Part shown: positions 1 through 56,800 of the stretch, in pieces | How the letters are laid out: each line of letters opens with the position of its first letter | Position numbering within the stretch: the first letter of the stretch is position 1 | Origin: Pelecanus crispus | Lineage: Eukaryota > Chordata > Aves > Pelecaniformes > Pelecanidae | Assembly: GCF_030463565.1 (NCBI RefSeq) | Contig: NC_134643.1 | Location: forward strand, 167,050,491 to 167,114,490 | DNA: 64,000 nt | Direction of reading: 5' to 3' | The notes under the pieces: generated by a model | Seen by the model: only the letters and a program-made list of their open reading frames with translations | The model's database searches: none | Told to the model about the DNA's origin: nothing | Program-made: the position numbers and the translations under genes

Positions 1-3000
1 TCAGTTAAAGCTATATCTTAGGTCAGAATGGCTATGGATAAAGTTTGATCTAAGCAGTTTGAATTTCAGTAACATTTTCTGTTGAGCTATAGGAGCAGTT
101 AGTGCAGATGAGAATTAGAGAGTCATGAAAATAAATACATTTTAAAATGTGTATAGTCCTGGCTATGAGGAGAGTACTGGAGAGGTGATGTCAGAGTGGG
201 TGATACTGCTGGTTTCTCCAGGATTGTTCTTGCCAGCAGGTGACTGAAAAGTGACCTTAGCATAAAAAAAGTCAGTGCACGCGGACAAAATTTGCTGATG
301 GTACAAAATTTAAAGGCATCTGTTATACTTGAGAGGCCATTACTGAAGAACTACATGACCTTGAGGATTTGAATTATGGAACAAAATAGCACAAACTGCA
401 AGGTGTCATAAGTATGAATTATTACAAAGAGCCTTTGCAGTAGGCTGGGAGCTCATTAGTTGGAAAGCAGAGGATTAGGAAGAGGTGAGTGGGTTTAGTT
501 GGTCACAGCTGAGTTTGAGCCATCAGGACAAATTGAACGAATAGGCTCTGAGAATGTATCGGACTATCTTTATTCTGTACAAGCGGGCAGTAGTGATGTT
601 AGGTACTGGGAAGAGTTCATTTTAAGTGCAGTATGTTTTTCTGGCTGATTAAGGTCAAAAGTAATGAATCCAATGTGGAACAAGTACAGAGAGGTTACCC
701 AAATTATTGCGTGAATGGTGGCTCTGCTTATGGTGAAAAGTAAAGGACTTTGTTTTGCATGGCTAAACAAGCTGAAGACTGAGACAGGATGGTTGCAATT
801 GGTGTTCAGAAGTGTGAGAAACTATTCAAAACAAAACCCAAATTAATTCAAGTGGTTATGGAAATTAGAAATGCTGTAATCATTAGATTTAAATGTTCTA
901 GAATTTGTTTCTGATTTGCCACAATACATATTCTGTGACACAACTTTGAAGGAAACCTTTTAGTGGTAGAGACCTAGGTCCTTATCAAACAAGGTGATTA
1001 GCTTTATCCTTTTGCAGCAGATGTTGCTGTTCTATTCTGCATTTTCTAGCAATGTTTGGTGTGCTTAGTTACATGATGACTCTTTCATCAGTTCCTTTTA
1101 TTTTAATATTAGTAGGAAAATGCTATATGCTGAGTGAAAACTTGCGAAGAGTAGAGTCAGCAAAATTGTAGTGACAGGCTCTATGGAAGACATGTCCTAT
1201 ATTCAGTCATATAGAGAGAATATTTATAAAGCTATTTGTTTATTTTGGCTCTGTTGGAAGTATTTGCAAAAGCAAACAGACAGTTGGAAAGGATTCTTGC
1301 CCAGATGTGATCTTGGAAAAATGAATGGGAATTGGCCACTCATGGAATTTTAAATTCAAGTAGTTCATTATGTGTCTGGAGGCCTGATCTGTCCATTTTT
1401 GAAATAGAGCAGGTCATTAAAGAGAGACCAATGTGTAGTTTTCCAAAAACACAGGTTGGCAGTAGTTTAGGGCTCTTGCTTCAAACACCTGGTCTCCTGA
1501 GAAGAAAATTCAGGCCTCACAGAGCAAGAAAACTTGTGTGTGTGTGTTGTTTGTTTTTTTTCTTTTTTTAAATAAAAAGAGAGACCCAACTACTACCACC
1601 TCCTCCTGTTGCTCAGAACAAAGTTCAAAAATGGCAACTTCTAAATTTTAAAACTAAGAAATGAATTTGCAAACATTCTGATTTGGGAAGGAAAAGGGTT
1701 TTTTATAACTAGTAATTTCACAAGGAATTTGGAAAAAGAACTTATTATTAACAAATCTAATTCTATTAATACCAGCTATTATTGACCAATTAATTTTTCA
1801 AAATTGCTACAAAATTTTGATTGTAAACAAAAAAAAAATCAAACAAGAACAATTCTTCCCTGCTTCTCAGGACTTCCAGGAACAGTTATCTTCCCTCCTT
1901 TTCTGTAATTATTAACACAAAATGACTGGGAAAATGTTCTACAGCAGTTGTTTATAAAACTGTCAGCCTAGTACCAGAATACCATGTGCTTGACACTGTA
2001 AAAATGAAGCTGCGAGAGTTCTGCAAGTCTCTGGAGATTGTGGTTTCAATGGGCTTTAATACACGATGGTAATGGATGGTTAAGGGGAAAAGGGACAATA
2101 GGGGGTGAATGTATATGGCCAACAGATCTCAAATAGCTGCTGGCAGGTAGCCCTTGTACTCTTGGAATTTTGCTCCACATGAACAACTGCAGTACACCAC
2201 GACTTTGAGTAGTGCTGGCTTTTTAGTCTCTGGAGGTGAAACACGGAATTTTTTAGGCAGCTGTGACTGGGGTTGGTTTGTGACTTACCCAAATGCCTTT
2301 GTAATGATGTAATGCTTAGATTCCTGTGGCTAGTGAATGGAACTAGAAGGCTTATGTGGATGGATTAGGCGTGCACAGCTCTCTACAGCATGTCATCTCA
2401 AATTCTAACACAGTATGTATGAAACCATAGACTGATAATAGTCTTCCATGAGGGAAAATATCTGATGCAAGTGTTAAAGTTATTTTTATTCAGGAAGAAT
2501 TCTCGGAGAAGACTGTTTTGAATATTGACAAAAGAGCATTCTGTGGGGCACGAGCAGAACAACTACAGCACAATTTGGTGCCTAGTTTTGTGATCTCTTA
2601 TAAATGATGTCCCTGGAAGTGTTGGAAGGGCCTACTATGTAGCTAAAGGATAACTATACTTGCTGGAAAACATGAAGCGCCCTGGTCTGGTTTCGAAGTG
2701 GGGAATATATTAGCATATTAGGTATGTAGTATTTAATAGTGTATGATAGTATGTAAGTCTCATTGGAGGAACAATTTTCTTTTGGTGGAGGTGACTTGGA
2801 TCTCTTGCTGTGTTCCTTTTTAATGGCAAAAGGGTGATAAAGACCAATGTCCTTCTGTTTGTTTCCTGAAACTGACTGGATAGAAAGATGGATCAATACA
2901 AAGTAAATCAGAGGGAACTTCTTGGGGCTGGTGAAGTCTTGCAGTGTGCTTAGAAGAGTGTTTTTTCTTAGGACTGATCTCATCAGTGATCTATTCCCGG

Positions 3001-4585
3001 AATGATTATCTGAAAACTGTGATGTCTTGTAGCTTCCCTTAAAGTATTAGTAGTAGTGTACTCGCAATTTGTGCCGCATGATGATGGAATCCAGACTGCT
3101 CCACAAACACACGGTCTGAAGAATTGAGTGGGTTTATCTCTGGGCTCAGTCAGTCACAGCTACCTAGTCCTCTAAACACCTAATTCAGCTGTGAAATTTG
3201 GATACCTCCAGACAAACTAAAATATCTTCTCTACTACCTTCCTCTCCAGGCTGCATGGGTTAATTATGTAACCTTTGAGATGTGAGAGCAGAAATAGAAG
3301 TATAGGTGCGAGATGCTGTATAAGCTAAATTTAATTGATAAAGAGAAAATGTTGGCTTAATGCTTGTCAGGGGTAACTTAGAAATTTCATTCCCCTCTTT
3401 ATGCTTCTGCAAAATTTGGCTAAGTATAAACTGTGTGGTTTTATGCTTACTTAGGCCTTACTGAATTTTTCTTGTATGAGCGTTTTTCTATATTGACAAT
3501 GTATTTTCACTTAGTTAGCATGAGCCTCATCATTTTGAGAACAATAACAAGTCTTTTGAAGTGGTTTTTTTATTTCTTAAGGGAAAGATTCTAAGTAATC
3601 CTATCCTATTTTTCTTCTTTTCATGACTATTCCCTCTACCTATGACTTTTCCAGTTTAATTGTAATTTATATATTTTTTTTGTTAGCTATAAAGGCTCCT
3701 TGCTGTTAGATTAAAAAGGTACACAAAGGAACTTACCATCTCTGCTCTGCAAGTGAGAAGTCTAGAGCAGCTATAACTAACTGAATACTTGACAGTGGAG
3801 AAAAAACAAATATGGCAGAGTGGTCCGCGTAGGTCTTACATTTAGGTGAGTGCTTGTAGTTTTCATGTGACTGTTCAAATCAAGATAGCTGGGAGCAGGA
3901 TGTTTTTTAGGAGTGAATGAGTTTACTCAACTGAGAGAAGAAGAAAAAGAAAAAGAAATCCTGCTCCAGAAAACCTTGGGGGCAGGGATATGGAGGAAGT
4001 ATGGCAGTTCATGTAGGTGAATCCTTAGTAGGAGAAATTTGAAGAGGATTGCTTGCCACATCAAACAAAAGGAAATAGTAGTCTGTGCAGTGAAGAATGG
4101 GAACAAAATCCTTAAGAGGGTGAGATACCTGAAAAATTCAAGAGAGTAGGACCCTGTGTTCTGGGATGGAACTGATTTAAAGAGAAAAGGGTAGACAAAA
4201 AGTTTGCTTTTATTGATAGTGGTATTTGATCTATTTCGGTTTTAACAGAAACCAAATCTTTGTAAGGATCTTTCATTCTCGGTGCCTGGGGGCAGTTTAT
4301 TGGCAAATAAAAAGAAATTGAGGTAGCAGCACTGTCTGATGCCAGATAGGATAAAACCCTGTCACAGGGACGGTGTTAAGTTTGTACTTTATATACAGGG
4401 AAGCATAAATGTTGCAGTGTGTGCATGTAAGGGATATAGAAAGAACGCGTTAATTATGGAGATAGAAAAAGAGGAGCTGGATAAATAGGAATGTGTAGAA
4501 TTTGAAGTGTTTGTTGCCTTTAAAAATTATCACATTTCATTTTACTGCTACAAATACTGAGTAACTTTTCTCTTATTTTTAACAG
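1..4585 (+). other. STK24: STK24 intron upstream of the first kinase exon (partial)
   Basis: This non-coding stretch ends in a good acceptor (T-rich tract, then aacag) at 4585. The open frames here are short and match nothing I know. I looked for an alternative first exon (the short N-terminal peptides of MST3 isoforms) and a CpG-rich promoter and found neither, so promoter and first exon(s) must lie before base 1. Base composition is AT-rich with several short A and T runs. Confidence 0.75.
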
Positions 4586-50163
<45,578 letters not shown>

Positions 50164-50521
50164 CGTACTGTTCCTGACTTTTCTAAGACAACAGAGACCC
50201 CACGGTGTCTGCATTGAAGGCGTGCACCCTAACGTTGTTCTGCCCCTCAGTCACTGGGATGTTCTTTGGTGGAAGGACGTTCCTAAATGTGCAAGAGTGA
50301 AAATGAAGTCTCTCAGATGGAGGCAGTCTTTTTCAGCTCCTTAAAGCTATAATTTTTTTTAATGATAATGCACATATTCCAGGGAGGTGTCTTTTTGTAA
50401 AATCTGAAATGTATATTTAGGTTTGTGATAGAGAAATTGAAGATATTGAGAAACCTCAGGTATCTTGCTTTAAGAATTCCACTGGGAGATGGAGTATGTT
50501 TGTTGAAATTGTGTACAGATC

Positions 50522-50529
50522 TGTATATA
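50522..50529 (+). promoter_or_regulatory. Pumilio response element in STK24 3' UTR
   Basis: TGTATATA matches UGUANAUA exactly. Function is inferred from the motif and its position in the 3' UTR. Confidence 0.4.
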
Positions 50530-51084
50530 ATGTCTTTTTTTAACTGAAAGCCTTTCAACGTGCATAAGGAATCACTGTGTACAAAATGGTAAAGTGCTTC
50601 TGTAGATAATGTTAGTGGGGTAAATATTTGACAGGCCATAACTGAGTATTGCCTTGCCTTTATTACATGTACATTTTGAATTATGTGATAAGTGAATCTT
50701 GGTTTGATTTTTGTTTGTGAAGGATTTGCCATTGAAAGAGTTAATCCTGTACTATGGAACCTTCTATTCGTACCTCAGCAAAGACACATTTTTATTCTGT
50801 TTCTCCGGTATTTCTTCCTTTTTATCTATATTCTGAGCGTGACTTTCTAATTATGGTACTACATCTGGTTGTTTTAAACTTAATACACCTTGTCTCTCAA
50901 AGCTTTAAATCTAAATTACTGTTTTTCCTAACGAATGAGCTCTTTCATGTTTTTGGTTTTAAATTGTGCCAATGCAAATTCTGAACCCTGTGTATTGTTC
51001 AATTTTAGTAATAGGTATCTGTGAAGCTTGTAGTGAAATTCAGATACAATCTTTTTTTCATCTGAACGTTTGAATGCTCACACA

Positions 51085-51090
51085 AATAAA
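51085..51090 (+). terminator. Poly(A) signal of STK24
   Basis: AATAAA lies 922 bases after the stop codon, followed by a T-rich stretch (CTTTATTATCTACG). It is the first canonical hexamer after the stop. Confidence 0.65.
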
Positions 51091-51110
51091 TCTTTATTAT
51101 CTACGTTCAT

Positions 51111-53272
51111 TCTGAAATATCTCATTAAGATGTTGGCTCTGAGACAGTGGCAAATATTTCTTCATCATGCCTATTTTTATCATTAAAACGAAATGTCTTG
51201 CAGCGTGAAAGACAAATTATCCATAGATTCACTGTTCGGTCTTGCTGCCTAAATCTGTTCATCTCTTTACTGAAAGTGATAGATGTTAGACAGAAAGACT
51301 GCAAAACCAAGCCTGAGTGTTGTAGGCTGTGTCCTATTGCTTGTCTCCCCAGAAAAAAGTTACTTCTTGAAATTCTGAATTCTGAAATTTCCACTGTTCC
51401 TGCGAGCGCTCCTAGATAGCTGACTTTTTTTTTTTTTTTTTTTTAGTTCTTGGAAACAGTAGCATTCATTACACACACAGTTCCCTTGGTGGCATTCCTT
51501 TTCACAATATTACTCTGAGGTTTACCTTGGTTTATTTCACTGAGGGTATGTTCAGCTCCTTCTTACTCCTGTAGCTAAGAGAGCATTTTTGCCTTGTTTT
51601 AATGAAGAAATTGATAATTTTATGTTTTGGATGACAGCGAGGTAGGTTACTTGTTTATCTTCTTTTTTTTTGGGGGGGGGGGGAGGGGAAAGAGATGAGT
51701 TTTGGAACAGAAAGGATTAAAATTTTAGAAGTATAGGCATATCTACATGGCTTGGTACAGAAAGACCCAGGTTCTCTAACCATTCTGGAAGCTGGTGAGG
51801 TCTCCTTGCAGGCCTTCACATCACCATGGTAGCCCTTATTCTATGCATATTAATAGCCTTAATTATTAATTTTATAATTTAACAGTTGCTAACAGAGCTG
51901 TGAAACTTCTGACCAGGTTGAAACAACAAGTTGAAAGAAACGGGTATATGTGCACTCATTCCTGTAGCCATGTTCTTAGACACAACACATTTGCCAGCAT
52001 AATGAGCTAATGGCTTGCCTTTGTGGCTTAAGTGAATTTAAGGTAAATTGAACAATGCATAAGTTTGAGCAACGGTTTGTAACTCCTCTCTGATAGTATC
52101 TTTACGTTGTTTTGTGTGCTCTTAAACGTGAAGATAGGCTTACCCTTGAGGTAACAAATTTAGCTCTGCTATTGTGAAATGTGCATCTGAATGCAGCGCA
52201 ATGGGAAATCTACCTGTCGACATCTCAGTATTAGAACATTCAGCCATTCAATAAATACGGGCTGTCACAGCAGGTGGAAATAAACAGATGTTTGCATTTG
52301 AAATAAAAGTAGATTAATGGGAGCTTTTCCCCAGTCATCTGTTAATGTTAAGGACTTGAAATTAAAGCGAGCTTACTTGGAGATGCACAGAACTCAGAGT
52401 TTTAGCAGGGAGGTTAAATTCACAGTGCTGGCTGGAATCTCAAGAATTTCTCAATCAGAAAACCAAATGAAATTCTAAGGTACGCCATTTTTGAACAATC
52501 ATTTAAAAAGTTATACGTACTTTTTTTTTTTTTTTGAGTTGCATTTTAGTTGCGTTCTGGGACTGTACGTTGAGGAAATACTTCTCTCAGTAGATTGTGG
52601 CAGAATTGCTTGGTGTGAATGTGTCCCTTGGTTTAGGAGCTTAAGATGAGTCAGACCTACAGCAAGGGCAATTGGCCAGAAGGCTGGGACTTTTAGAAAA
52701 GGACAAGACCTCATTTATGGTAGAGATGTGTATTTTTATATGTAATATGTAGATTATTTAAATATAGACTATCTTAAACTGAGATTCACTGAAAAAAAGC
52801 GTGCCGTATCTTGAATGTAAAATTACAATCGTTTGCTATTGAAAAGTACTGATGCTTTAAAAATCAGAACTATACCGGTAACAGAAGAGCTTCATTTGAA
52901 AGAAGCATGGTCTCGGTTTCTGAAAGAAAAAGTGTATTGATATTTTTGAGAGCTTGTTTCATGCTAAAAACATTTCTGTGTTATAATGTTGCACTGATGA
53001 TTTTTCTGTGCAGGTTAGTACTTCTTCACTCAGTCTTGAATATACTAAGCGACAAGCTATCCTTATTTATGCAAACATTTAAATTAGTGGAACTGCTTAT
53101 TTGTCAGGGATTTCAAGAGTAGGCAGTAAATAAACTCACTGTTTAAAAAAAAATAAAAGTATCAGTCATTTGAACTGAAGGCTTGCTTTTTGTAAGTATC
53201 AGATGTGTAATCTATTTTTTTAACTTCATTTTCCTTGCAGTTGCACTTTGTAGTTGATCTCCAGTTTACTAA
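51111..53272. other. Intergenic region between convergent STK24 and FARP1
   Basis: No gene is visible. A T20 run (51425-51444) and a T9-G12 block (51663-51683) lie here. The stretch 51840-52480 has a mixed, non-repetitive composition with clustered E-box, FOX-like and homeodomain-like motifs and may be a conserved enhancer (inference). Confidence 0.55.
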
Positions 53273-53570
53273 AGGCCGTCGGCACGCTCACTGTAGTACA
53301 GGATGCTTTTGGTGTAATAACAAAGCCGCCCGCTCGCTCTGAAGTGCCACGGTTCCTTTGCGGCTCCGAACATTTTGCACATGCCCGCGCGGGTACAGAC
53401 AGACGAGCCAGTTACTGCGGAATGCTTTAACTGTGCTGTTCCTCCGCAGGAGGGGTGGGCCGAGGGGGGAGAAGGGAAGAGGGCGCGCGTTGGCACTTCA
53501 CTGCCAAGCAGCTGGCGCCTCCTCAGTCCTCGGCCGACTCGATCCGACGGAACTCCTTCCTCTGCCTGTG
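53273..53570. promoter_or_regulatory. CpG-island-like patch without an assigned gene
   Basis: Roughly 25 CpG dinucleotides fall in about 300 bases at close to 60% GC by eye, so the observed/expected ratio is near 1, in a window otherwise depleted of CpG. It includes the palindrome CCCGCGCGGG (53384-53393) and GCGCGCG (about 53482). It lies 2.2 kb after the STK24 poly(A) signal and 3.1 kb beyond the FARP1 stop. No convincing open frame or splice site was found in it. Confidence 0.6.
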
Positions 53571-55245
53571 CTTTCCATCTACTTGGGAAACGTCTCGTTT
53601 AGCTCTTACTACTTCAGCTGGCATTCCGTATTAATATTATGATGATTTTTTTTTTTTTTAATCAACATGGTACCAGTTTGTAATAGTTTTACATTAGCCT
53701 TACTTTTAAGGCAATGTCTTTTTGCCTTCAAAAAAACGTCACCATTGGGAGATTAGCAGAAGTGCTCGTAAGCACAAGGTGTAACGCAAGGATCGGTACA
53801 ATCGCAAATTATTTTTGTAGGTTGCTGGGGAGGAGCTTAAAGTATAGCACAAATCTGCAAGCTTGCTCTTTTTAACTGTATGTTGCAGATGTGCTAGTAA
53901 TTGCACTGAGCATATGCAGTAGACAAACTGTATGTAATGGTTTTCTGCCTTCTTTTAAAGCATGATTACAGAGGACAATTAAAGTGTGTATCTTGTTTTC
54001 TGTAATATTGCTGCCTGTTTATAACCGTGTATTTAAATTTTAATTTTGTCACTCTACACCAACATAAGAAAACTCCTTGTAAACTATGTGACCTAGAAAT
54101 AAAGAAGGAAAAATTTAAGGAAATGTTGCCATCTGAGTGGTCAGTAAGATGAGATTCGGGGTGGGGGTGGGGGGTGTCTCCTCCCAGGAGGGGATGCACT
54201 TGCGGGTTTCTAGCTGAGTTATTGCCCACATGTCAGTAATGGTACGGTGAAAGTTTCTAAATCGCTGTTGGGTATTTAATTGCAATAATCTCAGAACTTG
54301 TACAAGACAAAACCCTTGTTTAAACGCAAACATCACTTTCTGAGCAAGAATGTTGAGAATACTTCTTTTTTTTTCTGTTGGGGAGCTTAGCTTATTTCTC
54401 ACAGATGGCCTAACCATGTGGGAAGTTTTGTTCTTGATTAAGGGTTTGGTGTGGTTGTTTGGTTTTTTTTTTAATCTACACATATAAGTGAGTGATAGCG
54501 TACTGTTGTGGTTAAATATGTGCATTTCTATATTACAGTTTGTCCTATAGTAAGACAATGTGCCAATGTACAGATGGCAAGGATTTAAAACCTGCTTTGC
54601 ATTCCCCATCCTGCCAGCCCAGCGAAACTAAGCGCTCACATGGAGTTGCATTAGCTTAACCCCAAACAGCGCATCCTTAATTACCCATATAGCTGAGTGA
54701 CAAACTGTGTGACAGCCGCCCTTCTGTAATTATATTTCAGTGCTATTTTTCTCCTGTTAAAAAAAAAAAAAAAAATACGTGGGCCATGCTGCCGATTTTT
54801 TTTCTCTACCAACTTTTCCGTGCCCCTGGGGGAGAGGGACAATGTTTGTGCACGCTAGCAACTGGAGTTGTGTATCTGCACAGCCATAATTACCTACTTC
54901 CTAAGTCTGTCCTTCATCATGCCATAAACAGCGGCGACGCTGTAGGGTAGCTGGGATATTTCTAGCCGTACTGATACTCTGGGGAAATAGCTAAGGAAAA
55001 GAGCAACTGCCAGGAGTTACCTGCCCAGGTTTCCACACAGGTGAAGGAAATACGCTGAAAAATTTGTTTCCCTTTGTCAGGGTGGCTTGGATTTGGCCAG
55101 GGGGCTGCTGCTTGGCATAAGGGGTTTGGAGCCCATCCTGTTCTTGGATGGAGATAGGGGCGTATCTTCGTTTGGGGTGGGGGGGAATGGAAAGGAGGCT
55201 TCACTGTCTTGAAACAGAAATATGTAGGCTAGTACCGTGAGGCAT
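53571..55245. other. Intergenic region, distal part
   Basis: No gene is visible. It contains G-tracts (54159-54176), copy A of a duplicated 113-bp element (54232-54345), and a stretch at 54610-54960 with TAATTACC-type motifs that looks like conserved non-coding DNA (inference). Confidence 0.55.
54232..54345 (+). repeat. Duplicated element, copy A
   Basis: The core 54275-54328 matches 58759-58814 at about 91% (five mismatches and one 2-base gap over 54 bases). Weaker similarity runs from GTCAGT at the left to TTTCTGAGC at the right, with matching spacing. It includes the palindromes ATTGCAAT and CTTGTACAAG. No known family is recognised. Confidence 0.8.
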
Positions 55246-56718
55246 TTTATTCCCGTTTGTTGTGAGTGAAGCTGTAAGCCATTTTATACATTGCACCTAG
55301 GTAAGCCATTAACAAAGTGAACAGCGAGACGAAGAAAAAGGAGGGGTAGAATTGTCCCAGCTTCCTTTCCCATGTCTCGCTTCAGGCCCCCTCTGCCTAG
55401 CACTGGGTTTCCTGGTAAGTTTTACGTCACCCTCCAGATGAAGTGTTTCTTAAAATATAAGGAAAAGCATCTAAGCACAGTAGACTTAGTGCTGCCAACC
55501 TTCTCAGTGGGCCAACAGCTTATCCAAAATATGGTGTTACCTAATGTTAAAGCCAGGTATACGAAATGGGTATATCCGCTGCCGGCTGTATCTGTCGCTC
55601 CCTGTATACCGAGCACTGGGGCGGGGCGGAGAGGGAGAGACTGAAATTCCAACAAGGAACTGAAAGTCATGCCAGGATGTGTAGCAGGCAGCATGAAAAC
55701 TTGGGGTGTCAGCAGTACCCCCAGGTTCTAGCAATTTAGTTACCAAAACACTCTGCAAATTTATCACAAGTAGCTGCGGTTCTCGTAGCGCACAGGTTTT
55801 CTTTCAAGTTTGTAAAACAAACAGCAGAATATCACCACAGCCTTTAATTTCTTCTTGTACATACCATTCACAGTACATTAACAGCCCAAATAATATTGCA
55901 CTGGATTATTTTAAAAATTTTTCATCTTGCGAGTAGTATTCACTTTTCAAAGCCAACAGATGAACAATTTGGTCAACTTGCACCAAGAAAATGGTTAGAT
56001 AAGAATCCTATACTTTCTTTATACCACATGGACTTGTAACCCCAAAGGGAAAAGAGAATGAGCTGTAAACTGTTTCCTTGTTAAAGATAGAAAATTAGTA
56101 ATTCCTTGCTGATTAAATGTAGAAAGACTGGGGGGAAAAAAACGAAATCTGAAAGTTATCTCATTCCTGTTAGACTGCTTGCTATATATATATAATTATA
56201 TTCTATACTGTGAAAGTCCATCTACATTTAAAAATCCAGCAGTCTACAGATTAACATGGTAAAAAAAAAAAATATATATTTTTATGAAAAGAGAAGAAAT
56301 AGTGTTTGCCTCAGAGGAGAAAGTTTTCAGATTGTGACGTCGTCTTTTTTTTTTTTTTTTTTTTTTTTTTTTAGGTGCAATCTTTGAGGCAACAAAACGT
56401 CTTTTGGCATTTGGCACTCTAATAAGGACAATATTTTAATACTGGCACAAGCTAAAAACAGCACAGAATGACAAAATACAAGACATGAAACAAACCGCAG
56501 CCACTGGGATGATGGTAAGCTAGTTTGAACATCTGGAGAACTTAAAACAGTTTTGCTGTGGAATTGTGAAAGTTTCTGCAAAACCATACTTATTTTTTGT
56601 TTTTCTTTTCTTTTACCAAATTGTAAGTTTTACTAAACTTGGAGGGAGAAAAGAGTTTCAAAAGTCCTCTAGAAAATCAGCAGCTGCTGGACAATCAACA
56701 CGGCGGCTTGTTCAGCCA
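55246..56718 (-). other. FARP1: FARP1 3' untranslated region (predicted)
   Basis: Sequence after the stop on the - strand. The first canonical AATAAA is at 55246-55251, and an ATTAAA at 55843-55848 is an earlier option. A T28 run (56345-56372) reads as A28 in the transcript sense. Extent is inferred from hexamers only. Confidence 0.45.
56345..56372. repeat. T28 homopolymer
   Basis: Twenty-eight consecutive T bases on the + strand, inside the predicted FARP1 3' UTR. Length is likely variable. Confidence 0.9.
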
Positions 56719-56800
56719 TCAATAGGCGTGAGGCTCTTTATGACTCAGAGCTCGAGTGCGTGAGGCAGAGCTGGTGGCACTTCGGATCACTTCCATCCAT
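56719..56800 (-). CDS. FARP1: FARP1 last coding exon: end of PH2 and C-terminus
   Basis: The exon follows acceptor GCCTCCTCACAG on the - strand. It completes Arg and encodes WMEVIRSATSSASRTRALSH KEPHAY, then TGA (56721-56719). The conserved Trp of the PH C-terminal helix is present. The last dozen residues differ from the human end (RPHVLSHKESLVY, as I recall it). Confidence 0.95.

Larger units (their letters stand above)
50164..51110 (+). other. STK24: STK24 3' untranslated region (predicted)
   Basis: The sequence from the stop codon to just past the AATAAA at 51085 is AT-rich and has no coding signal. It includes a perfect Pumilio-type site (TGTATATA, 50522-50529) and a related TGTACATT near 50667. 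Longer forms are possible, with further AATAAA hexamers at about 52252, 52303 and 54098. Confidence 0.7.

Noticed and set aside
50313-50732. Open frame of 139 codons on the - strand
   Set aside because: It lies in the STK24 3' UTR, has no recognisable domain and no splice signals linking it to FARP1.
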